From VFZP01 sp043755595 (GTDB lineage Bacteria > Acidobacteriota > Terriglobia > Bryobacterales > Bryobacteraceae), in the NCBI GenBank assembly GCA_043755595.1, contig JAYUSQ010000287.1, positions 1 through 33,772 of the forward strand: a stretch of 33,772 nucleotides of DNA, given 5' to 3'. The notes beneath the pieces are model-generated. The model was not told where the DNA came from. It made no database searches and saw only the letters and a list, made by a program, of their open reading frames with translations. Made by a program: the position numbers and the translations under genes. This document shows positions 1 through 9,930 of the stretch, piece after piece; positions within the stretch are counted from its first letter, which is position 1; each line of letters starts with the position of its first letter.

Positions 1-50
1 AGCCACCTCCTTGCCAAGCCAATCTTACTGCATGCCTCGCTGATTTTCAT
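1..50 (-). other. possible start of a gene running off the left edge
   Basis: On the minus strand an ATG at 50-48 opens 16 codons that stay open to the window edge. Alternatively, a perfect AGGAGGT (positions 11-5) could be the ribosome binding site of a gene starting just outside. A 16-base palindrome lies 9 bases upstream of the ATG. The evidence is only the open frame, the AGGAGGT and the palindrome, and no family can be named. Confidence 0.25.
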
Positions 51-58
51 CGCTTTCA

Positions 59-74
59 ATGTTCGGACGAACAT
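59..74. promoter_or_regulatory. perfect palindrome, candidate operator
   Basis: ATGTTCG-GA-CGAACAT has 7-base arms around a 2-base centre. It lies between the stop of the dehydratase-like gene (both on the minus strand) and the possible left-edge gene start. No T tract follows on either strand, so it looks more like a dimeric repressor site than a terminator. The regulator is unknown. Confidence 0.35.
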
Positions 75-114
75 CAGGGCTTGCTTGCGCGCGCGGCTCT
101 GTACCGGGGGCCGC

Positions 115-1293
115 CTACCAGTCAAGGATCGCGTTGTCGCGGGCGCGCACCGTCGTAGCGTGGAGCACCTCTTGCTGGAAGGGGTGCTTTTTCGCCGCTT
201 CTTCGTCTACTTCGACTCCGAGTCCGGGATCGTCACAGGGAAGCCAGTAGCCGTTTTCGGTCTTGAGATTGTGTTTGACTACGTCCCAACGCCACGGCAC
301 GTCGGTCAGCATATCCTCCTGGATAAGGAAATTCGGCGTGGACAAGGCGAAGTGCAATGCCGCGGCATTCGCCACTGGACCTAGCGGATTGTGCGGCGCG
401 ACGCCGACGTAGTAAGTCTCGGCCATGGCAGCGATCTTCTTGGCCTCCCAGAGCCCGCCGCAATGACATAGGTCCGGCTGGATAATGTGACACGCCTGCT
501 TTTCGAGAAGTTCGCGGAACTCAAAACGGGTGACCAGCCGCTCACCTGTTGCAATGGGGACAGGGCTGAGCCGCCGCACTTCGGCCATCGCATTCACGTT
601 CTCGGGCGGCACGGGCTCTTCGATGAAGTAAGGCTTGTAGGGCGCGAGGATCCGGCAGAACTCGGCGGCGTTGGCGGGGAAGTGGCGGCCGTGGCAATCG
701 ACCATGATGTCGATATCCGGTCCCAGCCCGTCGCGTAGCGCCGCCATCATTTTTTCGGCGCGGCGAAAGTCGATATTGCTGCTGAGCGACTCGGTGGGCG
801 GAGTGAGCAAAGCCTTGACCGCGCCGTACCCTCGGGCGACGACCTCTCGCGCCAGCTCTACCATCGGTGCGGGGTCATCGGCGTTTTGCGCTTCGTAGAC
901 GGCCTTCATGTCGCCGCCGCCGAGGTGGGTGTACATGCGAACCCGGTCCCGCACCGCTCCGCCGAGCAACTTGTACACGGGCAGCCGCACCGACTTGCCG
1001 AGGATGTCCCACAGAGCTTGCTCAATGCCGGAAATCGCGGACATGCCGATGACCCCGACGCGCCAAAACGACTGCCTGTACATCTTCTGATAGAGATGTT
1101 CAATGCGCGTAGGGTCTTCTCCCAGCAGCATGGGGGTGAAGTCTTCGACGGCTCCTACGACGGCGCGCGTCTTCCATTCGAGTGACGCCTCGCCCCAGCC
1201 ATGCAGGCCGGGTTGATCGGTCTCAACTTTGACAAACACCCAGTTGCGCATCTGCGCGTTGACGACGACGGTTCGAATGGCGCGGATCTTCAT
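115..1293 (-). CDS. mandelate racemase/muconate lactonizing family dehydratase, galactonate dehydratase-like
   Basis: This is a 392-residue enolase-superfamily enzyme, a cytoplasmic acid-sugar dehydratase that would abstract the proton alpha to a carboxylate and eliminate water. The N-terminal capping domain covers about residues 1-125 and the barrel the remainder. Visible catalytic features are Asp199 with His201 (DxH, as in DgoD), the FIEEP motif around Glu225, ATGER with Glu251, Asp274 and His301 in a VAPHNPLGP stretch. The DxH plus late His pattern fits D-galactonate dehydratase better than mandelate racemase, but substrates in this family cannot be read from sequence alone. The gene follows the aminotransferase by 9 bases and is probably the last gene of a gpx-aminotransferase-dehydratase operon. 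Confidence 0.85.
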   Translation of the reverse strand: MKIRAIRTVVVNAQMRNWVFVKVETDQPGLHGWGEASLEWKTRAVVGAVEDFTPMLLGEDPTRIEHLYQKMYRQSFWRVGVIGMSAISGIEQALWDILGKSVRLPVYKLLGGAVRDRVRMYTHLGGGDMKAVYEAQNADDPAPMVELAREVVARGYGAVKALLTPPTESLSSNIDFRRAEKMMAALRDGLGPDIDIMVDCHGRHFPANAAEFCRILAPYKPYFIEEPVPPENVNAMAEVRRLSPVPIATGERLVTRFEFRELLEKQACHIIQPDLCHCGGLWEAKKIAAMAETYYVGVAPHNPLGPVANAAALHFALSTPNFLIQEDMLTDVPWRWDVVKHNLKTENGYWLPCDDPGLGVEVDEEAAKKHPFQQEVLHATTVRARDNAILDW

Positions 1294-1302
1294 GGGGTCG
1301 AC

Positions 1303-2469
1303 TTAATGCGCGGCCGCCAACCGTTCCATCGCAGCGTTGACGCCGCCGGCGGTGAATGGGACTCCGGCGAGTTTGAGGCCCATTTCGACGCCGCACAACG
1401 TGCCAGCCAGCATCAATTCATTGAAGTCGCCCAGGTGGCCGATGCGGAAGGCTTTGCCTTTGAGCCGCCCGAGGCCCGCGCCGAGGGACATGTCGAATCG
1501 CTCCAGGACAATCTTCCGGAACGCGTCTGCGTCGTGCCCATCCGGTAGCCGGATTGCGGTCAATACGTCGCTGTATTCGGCCGGATTTTGACAAACAATC
1601 GGAAGACCCCAGGCGTGAACGGCGGCGCGGGTTGCCCCGGCGAGACGAGCATGACGGCGGAAGACGTTCTCGAGCCCTTCCTCCTGGATCATATTCAACG
1701 CTTCGCGTAGGGCGTAGAGTAAGTTGGTGGCGGGCGTGAAGGGGAAGAAGCCGGTCTGATTCGGCCCGAGCATCGCTTCCCAAGACCAATATGACTTAGT
1801 GAACCGAGACTGACGTGAGGCCGCAATGGCCTTTTCGCTAATCGCGTTGAAGCCCAGTCCCGGCGGCAACATGAGCCCTTTCTGCGAACCGGAGACTGTG
1901 ACGTCGATGCCCCATTCGTCGTGCCGCAGATCCATCGATCCCAGCGACGAAACTGCGTCGACCAGTAGCAAAGCCGGGTGCCCGGTCCGATCCAGCGCTT
2001 TTCGGATTTCGGAGATGCGGCTGGTGCAGCCGGTGGACGTCTCATTGTGGACGACCATCACGGCCTTAATCTCCTTTTCGGTGTCCGCGGCGAGCGCCGA
2101 TTCCACTAGCGCGGGGTCCACGGCCTGGGCCCAATCGGTCTCGATCACCTGGACATCCAGTCCGAGCCGCCGAGCGAGTTCGGCCCACAGTCTGGAGAAC
2201 TCACCAATCTCGACCGTTAGCACCTTGTCGCCCGGCGAGAGCACGTTCACCAGGGCGGCCTCCCAAGCCCCGGTGCCGGAGGAAGGAAGAATCACCACGG
2301 GTCCAGAAGTCTTGAAGACCGTGCGAATGCCCGCCAATACCTCACGTCCGAGCGCGGCAAAGCCGGGGCCGCGGTGATCGATCGTTGGCTGCGCCATGGC
2401 GCGCAGGATTCGATCGGGTACGTTGGTGGGACCGGGGATCTGTAAGAAATGGCGTCCGCTGCGATACAT
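1303..2469 (-). CDS. PLP aminotransferase, serine/alanine-glyoxylate type
   Basis: This is a 388-residue class V aminotransferase. It opens with a typical FLQIPGPTNVPDRIL stretch. The glycine-rich SSGTGAWEAAL (about 63-73), Asp171 in LVDAVSSLGS and the Schiff-base Lys197 in SGSQKGLMLPPGLG are all in place. The family transfers an amino group from serine or alanine to glyoxylate, giving glycine. I chose the ATG at 2469 because the open frame upstream of it does not look like the family and overlaps gpx. The neighbouring FMN 2-hydroxyacid dehydrogenase could generate glyoxylate from glycolate, which would explain the linkage. Serine-glyoxylate and alanine-glyoxylate activities cannot be separated here. 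Confidence 0.88.
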   Translation of the reverse strand: MYRSGRHFLQIPGPTNVPDRILRAMAQPTIDHRGPGFAALGREVLAGIRTVFKTSGPVVILPSSGTGAWEAALVNVLSPGDKVLTVEIGEFSRLWAELARRLGLDVQVIETDWAQAVDPALVESALAADTEKEIKAVMVVHNETSTGCTSRISEIRKALDRTGHPALLLVDAVSSLGSMDLRHDEWGIDVTVSGSQKGLMLPPGLGFNAISEKAIAASRQSRFTKSYWSWEAMLGPNQTGFFPFTPATNLLYALREALNMIQEEGLENVFRRHARLAGATRAAVHAWGLPIVCQNPAEYSDVLTAIRLPDGHDADAFRKIVLERFDMSLGAGLGRLKGKAFRIGHLGDFNELMLAGTLCGVEMGLKLAGVPFTAGGVNAAMERLAAAH

Positions 2470-2507
2470 GGGTTCGATCCATCGTATCCCAGAACGGACT
2501 GACGCCC

Positions 2508-3017
2508 TCAGTTTAGGGACTTTTCGATGGCTGCCAGGAAAGCCGGGTCTTCGGGTTTGACAGTCGAGCCGTATTTCTCGATAGGCAGGCCGTCCTTGCC
2601 GACCAGGAATTTGTTGAAGTTCCACGTCACTTTGCCTTTGGCCTTGGTGAGGAAACCGTAGACCGGGTGTTGGGCGCCACCGCGAACCGACACCTTGGCG
2701 AAGAGCGGAAACGAAACTCCGTAGGTGCGCTTGCAGAACGCGGCGATCTCGTCGTTGCTGCCCGGTTCCTGCCACATGAAGTCGTTAGAGGGAAAACCGA
2801 GGATGACCAGGCCGCGATCTTTGTACTTGCGATACAGGGCTTCCAGGCCTTCGTATTGCGGTGTGAAACCGCACTTGCTGGCGACGTTGACCACCAACAG
2901 CACCTTGCCCCGATATGCCCCGAGGTTGTTGGGCTTGCCGTCGATTCCGTTGACGGTTAGATCGTAGATCGATGAAGCGGGCGCGCCGCCCAACGCAGTT
3001 GTCGTGATGAGTGCCAT
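2508..3017 (-). CDS. glutathione peroxidase family thiol peroxidase
   Basis: This 169-residue thioredoxin-fold peroxidase reduces hydroperoxides, most likely with thioredoxin as the reductant. The peroxidatic Cys49 sits in NVASKCGFTPQY. Gln83 (WQEP) and Trp132-Asn133 (TWNFNKF) complete the active site, and Cys95 (AAFCKRTYG) is the usual resolving cysteine. The common FPCNQF motif is FPSNDF here. A short hydrophobic start with an AxA-like site (GGAPASS) may be a signal peptide, which would place it in the periplasm; this is uncertain. I chose the ATG at 3017 because upstream in-frame codons add no family sequence. It is the first gene of the minus-strand operon, 38 bases before the aminotransferase. 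Confidence 0.88.
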   Translation of the reverse strand: MALITTTALGGAPASSIYDLTVNGIDGKPNNLGAYRGKVLLVVNVASKCGFTPQYEGLEALYRKYKDRGLVILGFPSNDFMWQEPGSNDEIAAFCKRTYGVSFPLFAKVSVRGGAQHPVYGFLTKAKGKVTWNFNKFLVGKDGLPIEKYGSTVKPEDPAFLAAIEKSLN

Positions 3018-3120
3018 AGTCAAAGTCCGCACATCTATAGGATGACGCGTGCGGTGGTACGATTCAAACAATCCAGCGCGGGGCAAAGGCAACGCAGTTC
3101 AGTGCGATACGATAACGTCA

Positions 3121-3636
3121 ATGCACTTGCGTTTGGCGGCTGCTTCCGCCGCCCTATTTGTTGTTGCCGCGATCTCCTTCAGCCAGCAGCCTCCGGAGCC
3201 GAAGTTTCCGCGCGCCGCGCCGGCGCAGCCGATTCCATTTAGTCACAACCTTCACACGAAGCAAGGTCTCGCCTGCAAGCAGTGCCACCCGGTTCCGGCG
3301 CCCGGCGATTTCGCCACGATTCCAAAAACTGCGTTCTGCATGGGCTGTCACACGACGATTAAGAAGGACAGCCCGCATATCGCCAAGCTGGCCGCGTTCC
3401 ATGCCGAGAACAAGCGAGTGCCGTGGGCTTCCGTCTATCGTGTGCCGGACTGGGTATCGTTCAGCCATCAGCGCCATCTGACGGTTGAGGGCGTGAAATG
3501 CGAGACGTGCCATGGGCCGGTGCAAGAGCGCGAGGTGTTACGCCGTGAGCGCGATATTTCGATGTCGGCCTGCATGGATTGCCACCGCGCCAAAGGCGCG
3601 TCCAACGAATGCCTGCTTTGTCATGACCAGAGGTAA
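3121..3636 (+). CDS. periplasmic pentaheme cytochrome c
   Basis: This 171-residue protein has a signal peptide (about residues 1-22, ending in SFSQQ) and five CXXCH haem-binding motifs at about 52-56, 73-77, 127-131, 151-155 and 164-168. Two FSHxxH-type segments (PFSHNLH and SFSHQRH) are typical distal histidine donors in class III/c7-like cytochromes. It should be an exported electron carrier. The ATG at 3121 was chosen because the signal peptide begins there; the ribosome binding site is weak. Only 9 bases separate it from the FMN 2-hydroxyacid dehydrogenase, so it is the likely electron acceptor of that enzyme. This pairing is inferred from gene order. Confidence 0.87.
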   Translation: MHLRLAAASAALFVVAAISFSQQPPEPKFPRAAPAQPIPFSHNLHTKQGLACKQCHPVPAPGDFATIPKTAFCMGCHTTIKKDSPHIAKLAAFHAENKRVPWASVYRVPDWVSFSHQRHLTVEGVKCETCHGPVQEREVLRRERDISMSACMDCHRAKGASNECLLCHDQR

Positions 3637-3645
3637 GAGATCCAT

Positions 3646-4848
3646 ATGATGATTCGCCGCCGTCAAGCCGTTGGGGCGCTCGCCGGTTTTTTCGCCGGTT
3701 CGCCGTTGATGCGAGGCCAACTCGATTTGCCCGATCTGCGCGATCGTATTCCCGCGCTTGACGATCTCGTCAACGTCTTTGACTTTGAGCCGGTGTGTAA
3801 GGCGCGGGTTTTGAAGACCTCATATGACTACGTCGCGGGCGGGGCCGACAATGAAGTTACACTGCGGCGCAACCGCGAGGCGTTTGAGAAGATCATTCTT
3901 CGTCCGCGGATGCTGGTGGATACGAGTAAGTTGGATCTTTCGACGACGCTGTTCGGTACGAAGATCGATTTTCCGATTCTGATCGCTCCAACCGCCGGTC
4001 ACGGGCAACTGACTCCGGATGGCGAACTGGCGACGGCTCGCGCGGCTGCTGCGGCGCAGACGTTAATTGTCTTGAGCACGAACTCAAGCCAGCCGTATGA
4101 GAAGGTCGCCGCCGCCACGAACTATCCGAAGTGGTTCCAGCTTTATGCCGGTCCCGACATGGAAGGCACGTGGGAGCGCGTTGAACGCGCGAAGGCTTCC
4201 GGGTTTAAGGCGATTGCGTTCACGGTCGACGGTCCGTATCAGCCGCATCGCGAGCGCATGTTACGGAATCGGATCCGGACTTCGACTCCGCCCGGTGTGA
4301 GTGCGCCGCAGATGGGCCGGCCCGCGCGGCGGCAACGGGAGGCCGAAGACAGCAAGCCGGTGGTTTCGCGCGCCGAATACTACGGGCTGACTTCCACTCT
4401 GGTTCATCAGCTCGATTGGAATTTCTACGATGAGTTGCGCAAGCGCGCGGGCATGCCGGTCTTGATCAAGGGCGTCCTGACGGCGGAAGACACGGTGCTG
4501 GCAGTGAGGCATGGCGCCGATGGCGTGGTGGTTTCCAATCACGGCGCGAGATATCTCGACTATGCTCCGGCCACGATTGAAGTGCTGGCCGAATGCGTGG
4601 ACGCGGCAGGCAAGATGCCTGTGCTGGTGGATGGCGGTTTCCGGCGCGGGACCGATGTGATCAAGGCGCTGGCGATCGGCGCGAAAGCGGTGTTGATTGG
4701 CCGGCCCGTGCTGTGGGGGTTGGGCGCGTACGGGGAAGAGGGGGCGAAACGCGTGCTGGATTTGTTGCGCTCCGAACTGGCGCTCGCGATGGGGCTTTCG
4801 GGTAAGCCCAACCTGGCCGCGCTGGACCGCAAGCTGCTGCGGATGTAG
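3646..4848 (+). CDS. FMN-dependent alpha-hydroxy-acid dehydrogenase/oxidase, possibly exported
   Basis: This 400-residue TIM-barrel flavoenzyme belongs to the glycolate oxidase / L-lactate dehydrogenase / flavocytochrome b2 family. It oxidises L-2-hydroxyacids to 2-oxoacids. All family catalytic residues can be matched: Tyr62 (YDYVAGG), Tyr167 (FQLYAG), Asp195 (FTVDGP), Arg202, Lys275 (LIKGV), and His299 with Arg302 in SNHGARYLD. The N-terminus carries an RRR plus hydrophobic stretch ending near Pro20, resembling a Tat leader, which would suit a folded flavoprotein exported beside a periplasmic cytochrome. GGTAAGAGA lies just upstream of ATGATG, so the second ATG is also possible. Glycolate versus lactate specificity is not decidable. 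Confidence 0.88.
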   Translation: MMIRRRQAVGALAGFFAGSPLMRGQLDLPDLRDRIPALDDLVNVFDFEPVCKARVLKTSYDYVAGGADNEVTLRRNREAFEKIILRPRMLVDTSKLDLSTTLFGTKIDFPILIAPTAGHGQLTPDGELATARAAAAAQTLIVLSTNSSQPYEKVAAATNYPKWFQLYAGPDMEGTWERVERAKASGFKAIAFTVDGPYQPHRERMLRNRIRTSTPPGVSAPQMGRPARRQREAEDSKPVVSRAEYYGLTSTLVHQLDWNFYDELRKRAGMPVLIKGVLTAEDTVLAVRHGADGVVVSNHGARYLDYAPATIEVLAECVDAAGKMPVLVDGGFRRGTDVIKALAIGAKAVLIGRPVLWGLGAYGEEGAKRVLDLLRSELALAMGLSGKPNLAALDRKLLRM

Positions 4849-4863
4849 GGCGGAAGCTGAGTC

Positions 4864-4875
4864 CTAAAGTTTTAG
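4864..4875. promoter_or_regulatory. upstream inverted repeat, candidate BlaI operator
   Basis: CTAAA-GT-TTTAG is an inverted repeat directly abutting the -35 box of the blaI-like promoter. It shares the CTAA/TTAG half-site theme with the second repeat at 4904-4919, as expected for autoregulation by a dimeric BlaI-type repressor. Confidence 0.5.
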
Positions 4876-4904
4876 TTGACAGCGCCGGTTTTCCGCCGTA
4901 TGCT
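4876..4904 (+). promoter_or_regulatory. sigma70-type promoter of the BlaI/M56 operon
   Basis: A consensus -35 box TTGACA (4876-4881) and a -10 box TATGCT (4899-4904) are separated by exactly 17 bases. Transcription would start near 4911, only about 10 bases before the ATG at 4921, inside the inverted repeat at 4904-4919. Confidence 0.75.
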
Positions 4905-4919
4905 CCTAATAGGTTAGGA
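4904..4919. promoter_or_regulatory. inverted repeat over the transcription start, candidate BlaI operator
   Basis: TCCTAA-TAGG-TTAGGA has perfect 6-base arms and covers the predicted transcription start and the bases just before the start codon. A repressor bound here would block the TTGACA/TATGCT promoter. BlaI/MecI proteins are known to bind such dyads and repress themselves; assigning this dyad to this BlaI is inference. Confidence 0.6.
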
Positions 4920-4920
4920 C

Positions 4921-5298
4921 ATGAAACGGCGCAGCACTCCGCTTACTCCGCTTGAGCTTGAAATTATGAAGGTCCTGTGGGATCTCGGGCCCGCGGCCGT
5001 GCAATCGGTACAGGAGCGCTTGCCAGGCGAGCCGCTTGCGTACACGACCGTGCAGACCATGCTGAACGTATTGCTGGAGAAGGGCAAGGTCAAGCGGACG
5101 CTGAAAAGCCGCGCGTTTGTCTACCGGCCGGCGTTGACCCGCGTGGAAGCGGTGGGTCACACGATGAAAGATCTGATTGACCGGATGTTTGGCGGATCGG
5201 CGGAAGCGTTGGTTATGGGCTTGGTGGAGACGCAGCAATTGAGCGCGGATAAGCTCGATGAGCTACGCCGCAAGCTGGACGAGGGGCGTGCCAAGTGA
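4921..5298 (+). CDS. BlaI/MecI/CopY family transcriptional repressor
   Basis: This 125-residue winged-helix repressor has an N-terminal DNA-binding domain (about 8-75: LTPLELEIMKVLWDLGP followed by the AYTTVQTMLNVLLEKG recognition helix) and a C-terminal helical dimerisation segment (about 85-122). Family members dimerise on a dyad operator and are removed when a partner M56 peptidase triggers their cleavage. The last codons overlap the GTG start of that partner gene by 4 bases, so the two are translationally coupled. Two operator-like inverted repeats sit on its own promoter. The sequence does not indicate beta-lactam resistance; many acidobacterial copies regulate unknown envelope functions. 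Confidence 0.93.
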   Translation: MKRRSTPLTPLELEIMKVLWDLGPAAVQSVQERLPGEPLAYTTVQTMLNVLLEKGKVKRTLKSRAFVYRPALTRVEAVGHTMKDLIDRMFGGSAEALVMGLVETQQLSADKLDELRRKLDEGRAK

Positions 5299-6443
5299 AC
5301 GAACACGCGGTGGCCTCCTTCGTGTCCAACGCCGTTTGGATGGCGTTAGTGATTACGGTTTTGTGCGCGGGCCTAGAGCGGGCAAGGGTTCATCCGCGCA
5401 TTCGTGAATTGGCTTGGACGGCGGGATTGCTGCTGTCGGTGCTGACGCCCTTGGCGGGTTTGTTACCGCGCGGCGGTTCATCGATGCTGCCGGACTTCCG
5501 GTTCACGGCGACTATCGGCGAAACCTCTGGGACTGCCGCTGGCTTTGCCTGGAGTTGGTATTTCGCCGTGGGTTATCTGGCCTTGGTAGCTCTGGCCGCC
5601 GTGAGGCTCGCCCGTTCGTGGCAAAGACTTCAGCGTCTGACCGAGGAGACGGTTTCGGCGCCCCTGACTTTCGGGCTTGTTCGTCCCCGAGTCCTTCTGC
5701 CCGCCGGTTTCCGGCAAGCTGCGGCGCCATTGGCGGTCGAAGCCGCTTTAGCGCATGAGCGGACGCATCTGCGGCGCAGGGATTTTGCGCGGAACTTTTT
5801 GCTTGAGTTGGTCACGCTGCCGGTAAGCTTTCATCCCGCCGTCTGGCACATGAAAGTCCGGCTCGCGCAAGCGCGCGAATTGGTCTGCGACGATTTGACC
5901 GCGTGCGCGTTCGGCGACCGCCGCCGTTATGCGCAGGGTTTGGTAGAGGCCGCTCGAGTACTTGCTCAGCCGTCCAGCGGGCCTTCGCGCCTGGCGATGG
6001 GCATGCTCGATCACACCGACTTTGAGGAACGAATCATGCTGTTGAACGACCCCGCCCCGGCCCGTTTCCGCCGCGGCTATCTTTTGCTCGGAGCAATGCT
6101 GGCGTGCGCACCGGCGATGACGCTGTTTGGGTTCTATTTTCAGAGTGACGAGACAGTCTACAAGATCGGCGACGGCGTGATGGCGCCGAAAGTCTCGTAC
6201 AAAGAAGAGCCCCGCTATTCTGAAGCCACGAAGGACGCGAAGATCGATGGCACGGTTATTCTTGGTATCGAGATCAGCCGCTCCGGCCTGGCTGAGAAGA
6301 TCGTGGTTAAGCGCGGCGTTCACGCGGAGCTTGACGCCAATGCCGTCGAGTGTGTGAGGCGGTGGCGTTTTGATCCCGCTACCAAGGACAACGTGCCGGT
6401 GCGGGTGGCAGCCATGATCGAAGTGAATTTCAAGTTGAAGTAG
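5295..6443 (+). CDS. BlaR1-like M56 metallopeptidase fused to a TonB C-terminal domain
   Basis: This 382-residue inner-membrane protein starts at a GTG overlapping the blaI stop. Hydrophobic segments lie near 10-26, 40-58, 84-104 and 261-281. The zinc protease signature HERTH is at 154-158, and the third ligand is Glu195 in ARELVCDD. After the last membrane segment comes a TonB-C domain (about 297-382, including PRYSEATKDAKIDGTVILG and CVRRWRFDPA). BlaR1 normally carries a penicillin-binding sensor in that position, so a TonB-C sensor or effector is the odd feature. It probably senses an envelope signal and relieves BlaI repression. The 3' end overlaps the convergent kdsA by 14 bases. Confidence 0.9.
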   Translation: MNEHAVASFVSNAVWMALVITVLCAGLERARVHPRIRELAWTAGLLLSVLTPLAGLLPRGGSSMLPDFRFTATIGETSGTAAGFAWSWYFAVGYLALVALAAVRLARSWQRLQRLTEETVSAPLTFGLVRPRVLLPAGFRQAAAPLAVEAALAHERTHLRRRDFARNFLLELVTLPVSFHPAVWHMKVRLAQARELVCDDLTACAFGDRRRYAQGLVEAARVLAQPSSGPSRLAMGMLDHTDFEERIMLLNDPAPARFRRGYLLLGAMLACAPAMTLFGFYFQSDETVYKIGDGVMAPKVSYKEEPRYSEATKDAKIDGTVILGIEISRSGLAEKIVVKRGVHAELDANAVECVRRWRFDPATKDNVPVRVAAMIEVNFKLK

Positions 6444-7225
6444 TGAAGGCCGGTCCGCGCTTTACAGCGTCGTCAATCGCCCGCAGCCGCTCCCACAGCC
6501 CCGCCAATAAATCGAGCCGTAGCGCGTTCGCCCCATCGGAGAGCGCACGCGCCGGCTCTTCGTGAACCTCAACGAACACGCCGTCCACTTGTCCCGTCGC
6601 CACGGCGGCGCGCGCAAGCGTTTCAATGAACTCGGGCTGTCCCGCCGAGGCTGCGCCGGCGGCGCCGGGAAGCTGAACGCTGTGCGTCGCGTCGAACACG
6701 ACAGGCCATCCGAAGCTTTTCATGATCTGCAAGCCGCGCATATCGACGACGAGGTTGTTGTAGCCGAAGCTTGAACCACGTTCGGTCAGCATGATGTCGT
6801 TGTTGCCCGTGGAGGCGACTTTGTCGGCGGCATGCCGGATGTCATGAGGCGAGACGAACTGCCCCTTCTTGATATTCACAGTGCGACCGGTGCGACCCGC
6901 CGCGATCAATAAGTCCGTCTGGCGGCAGAGGAACGCAGGGATCTGCAGCACGTCGCAGACTTCGGCGGCGGCGTCCGCCTGCGCGGGTTCGTGGATGTCC
7001 GTGGTCACGCGATAGCCTTGCTTCTTCAGCACGCCAAGAATGCGGAGTCCTTCGGTTAGGCCCGGCCCGCGATAGGCCTTCGCACTGGAACGGTTCGCTT
7101 TGTCGAACGACGCTTTGAAAATGAAATCCGCGCCGGCCACTGCGTGAATCCGGGAGGCGAGGAACTCGACGTGTTCCCCGCTTTCAATCACGCATGGGCC
7201 GGCGATCAGGGTCAGAGCCAAAACG

Positions 7226-7248
<23 letters not shown>
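6430..7248 (-). CDS. kdsA: 3-deoxy-8-phosphooctulonate synthase (KDO-8-P synthase)
   Basis: This cytoplasmic enzyme of about 272 residues condenses phosphoenolpyruvate with arabinose 5-phosphate to KDO-8-phosphate for lipopolysaccharide. The family motifs IAGPCVIES, FKASFDKANRSS, FLCRQTDLL, KKGQF, LTERG and DATHSVQLPG are present. Cys19 in IAGPC marks the metal-dependent class (Aquifex-like) rather than the Asn-type E. coli class; the other ligands would be His189, Glu227 and Asp238. The ATG at 7248 lies inside hppA and lacks a clear ribosome binding site. A TTG at 7221 is preceded by GAGAAG at ideal spacing and would begin right at the conserved region, so it may be the real start. No other LPS genes are in the window. 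Confidence 0.93.
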
Positions 7249-9694
<2,446 letters not shown>

Positions 9695-9930
9695 TGAATC
9701 ACCCCAGATTGAAAATTAGTCTTCCTATGTCACTGGACTAAAGGCTGCGAAATCCCGGGAATTCACCGTAACCCTGGCTGCCGTAAGTCTCAGAACTGTC
9801 AGAACCGACATCTGCACATGATACTTCAATTCGGGGCGTTGGCGGTCTACGGGGATCGTGGCAAAAACGCAAATGCCCGAAAATGTTTTATACTAAAAGC
9901 CTCTGGTTAGTCGGGCTCCGTGCGAGTCCA
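9695..9930. promoter_or_regulatory. divergent intergenic region between hppA and the BNR gene
   Basis: This gene-free region must hold both promoters. A TATACT -10 box at 9889-9894 lies 37 bases before the chosen BNR gene start at 9931; its -35 is weak. An inverted repeat TTAGTC-N14-GACTAA (9716-9741) lies upstream of hppA. A short direct repeat, TCAGAAC, occurs twice 9 bases apart (9790-9805). No strong hppA promoter is obvious. Confidence 0.4.

Noticed and set aside
3018..3120. Promoter boxes in the divergent gpx/cytochrome region
   Set aside because: TATAGA on the minus strand has no -35 at acceptable spacing, and the plus strand has only a GATAAC too close to the ATG.
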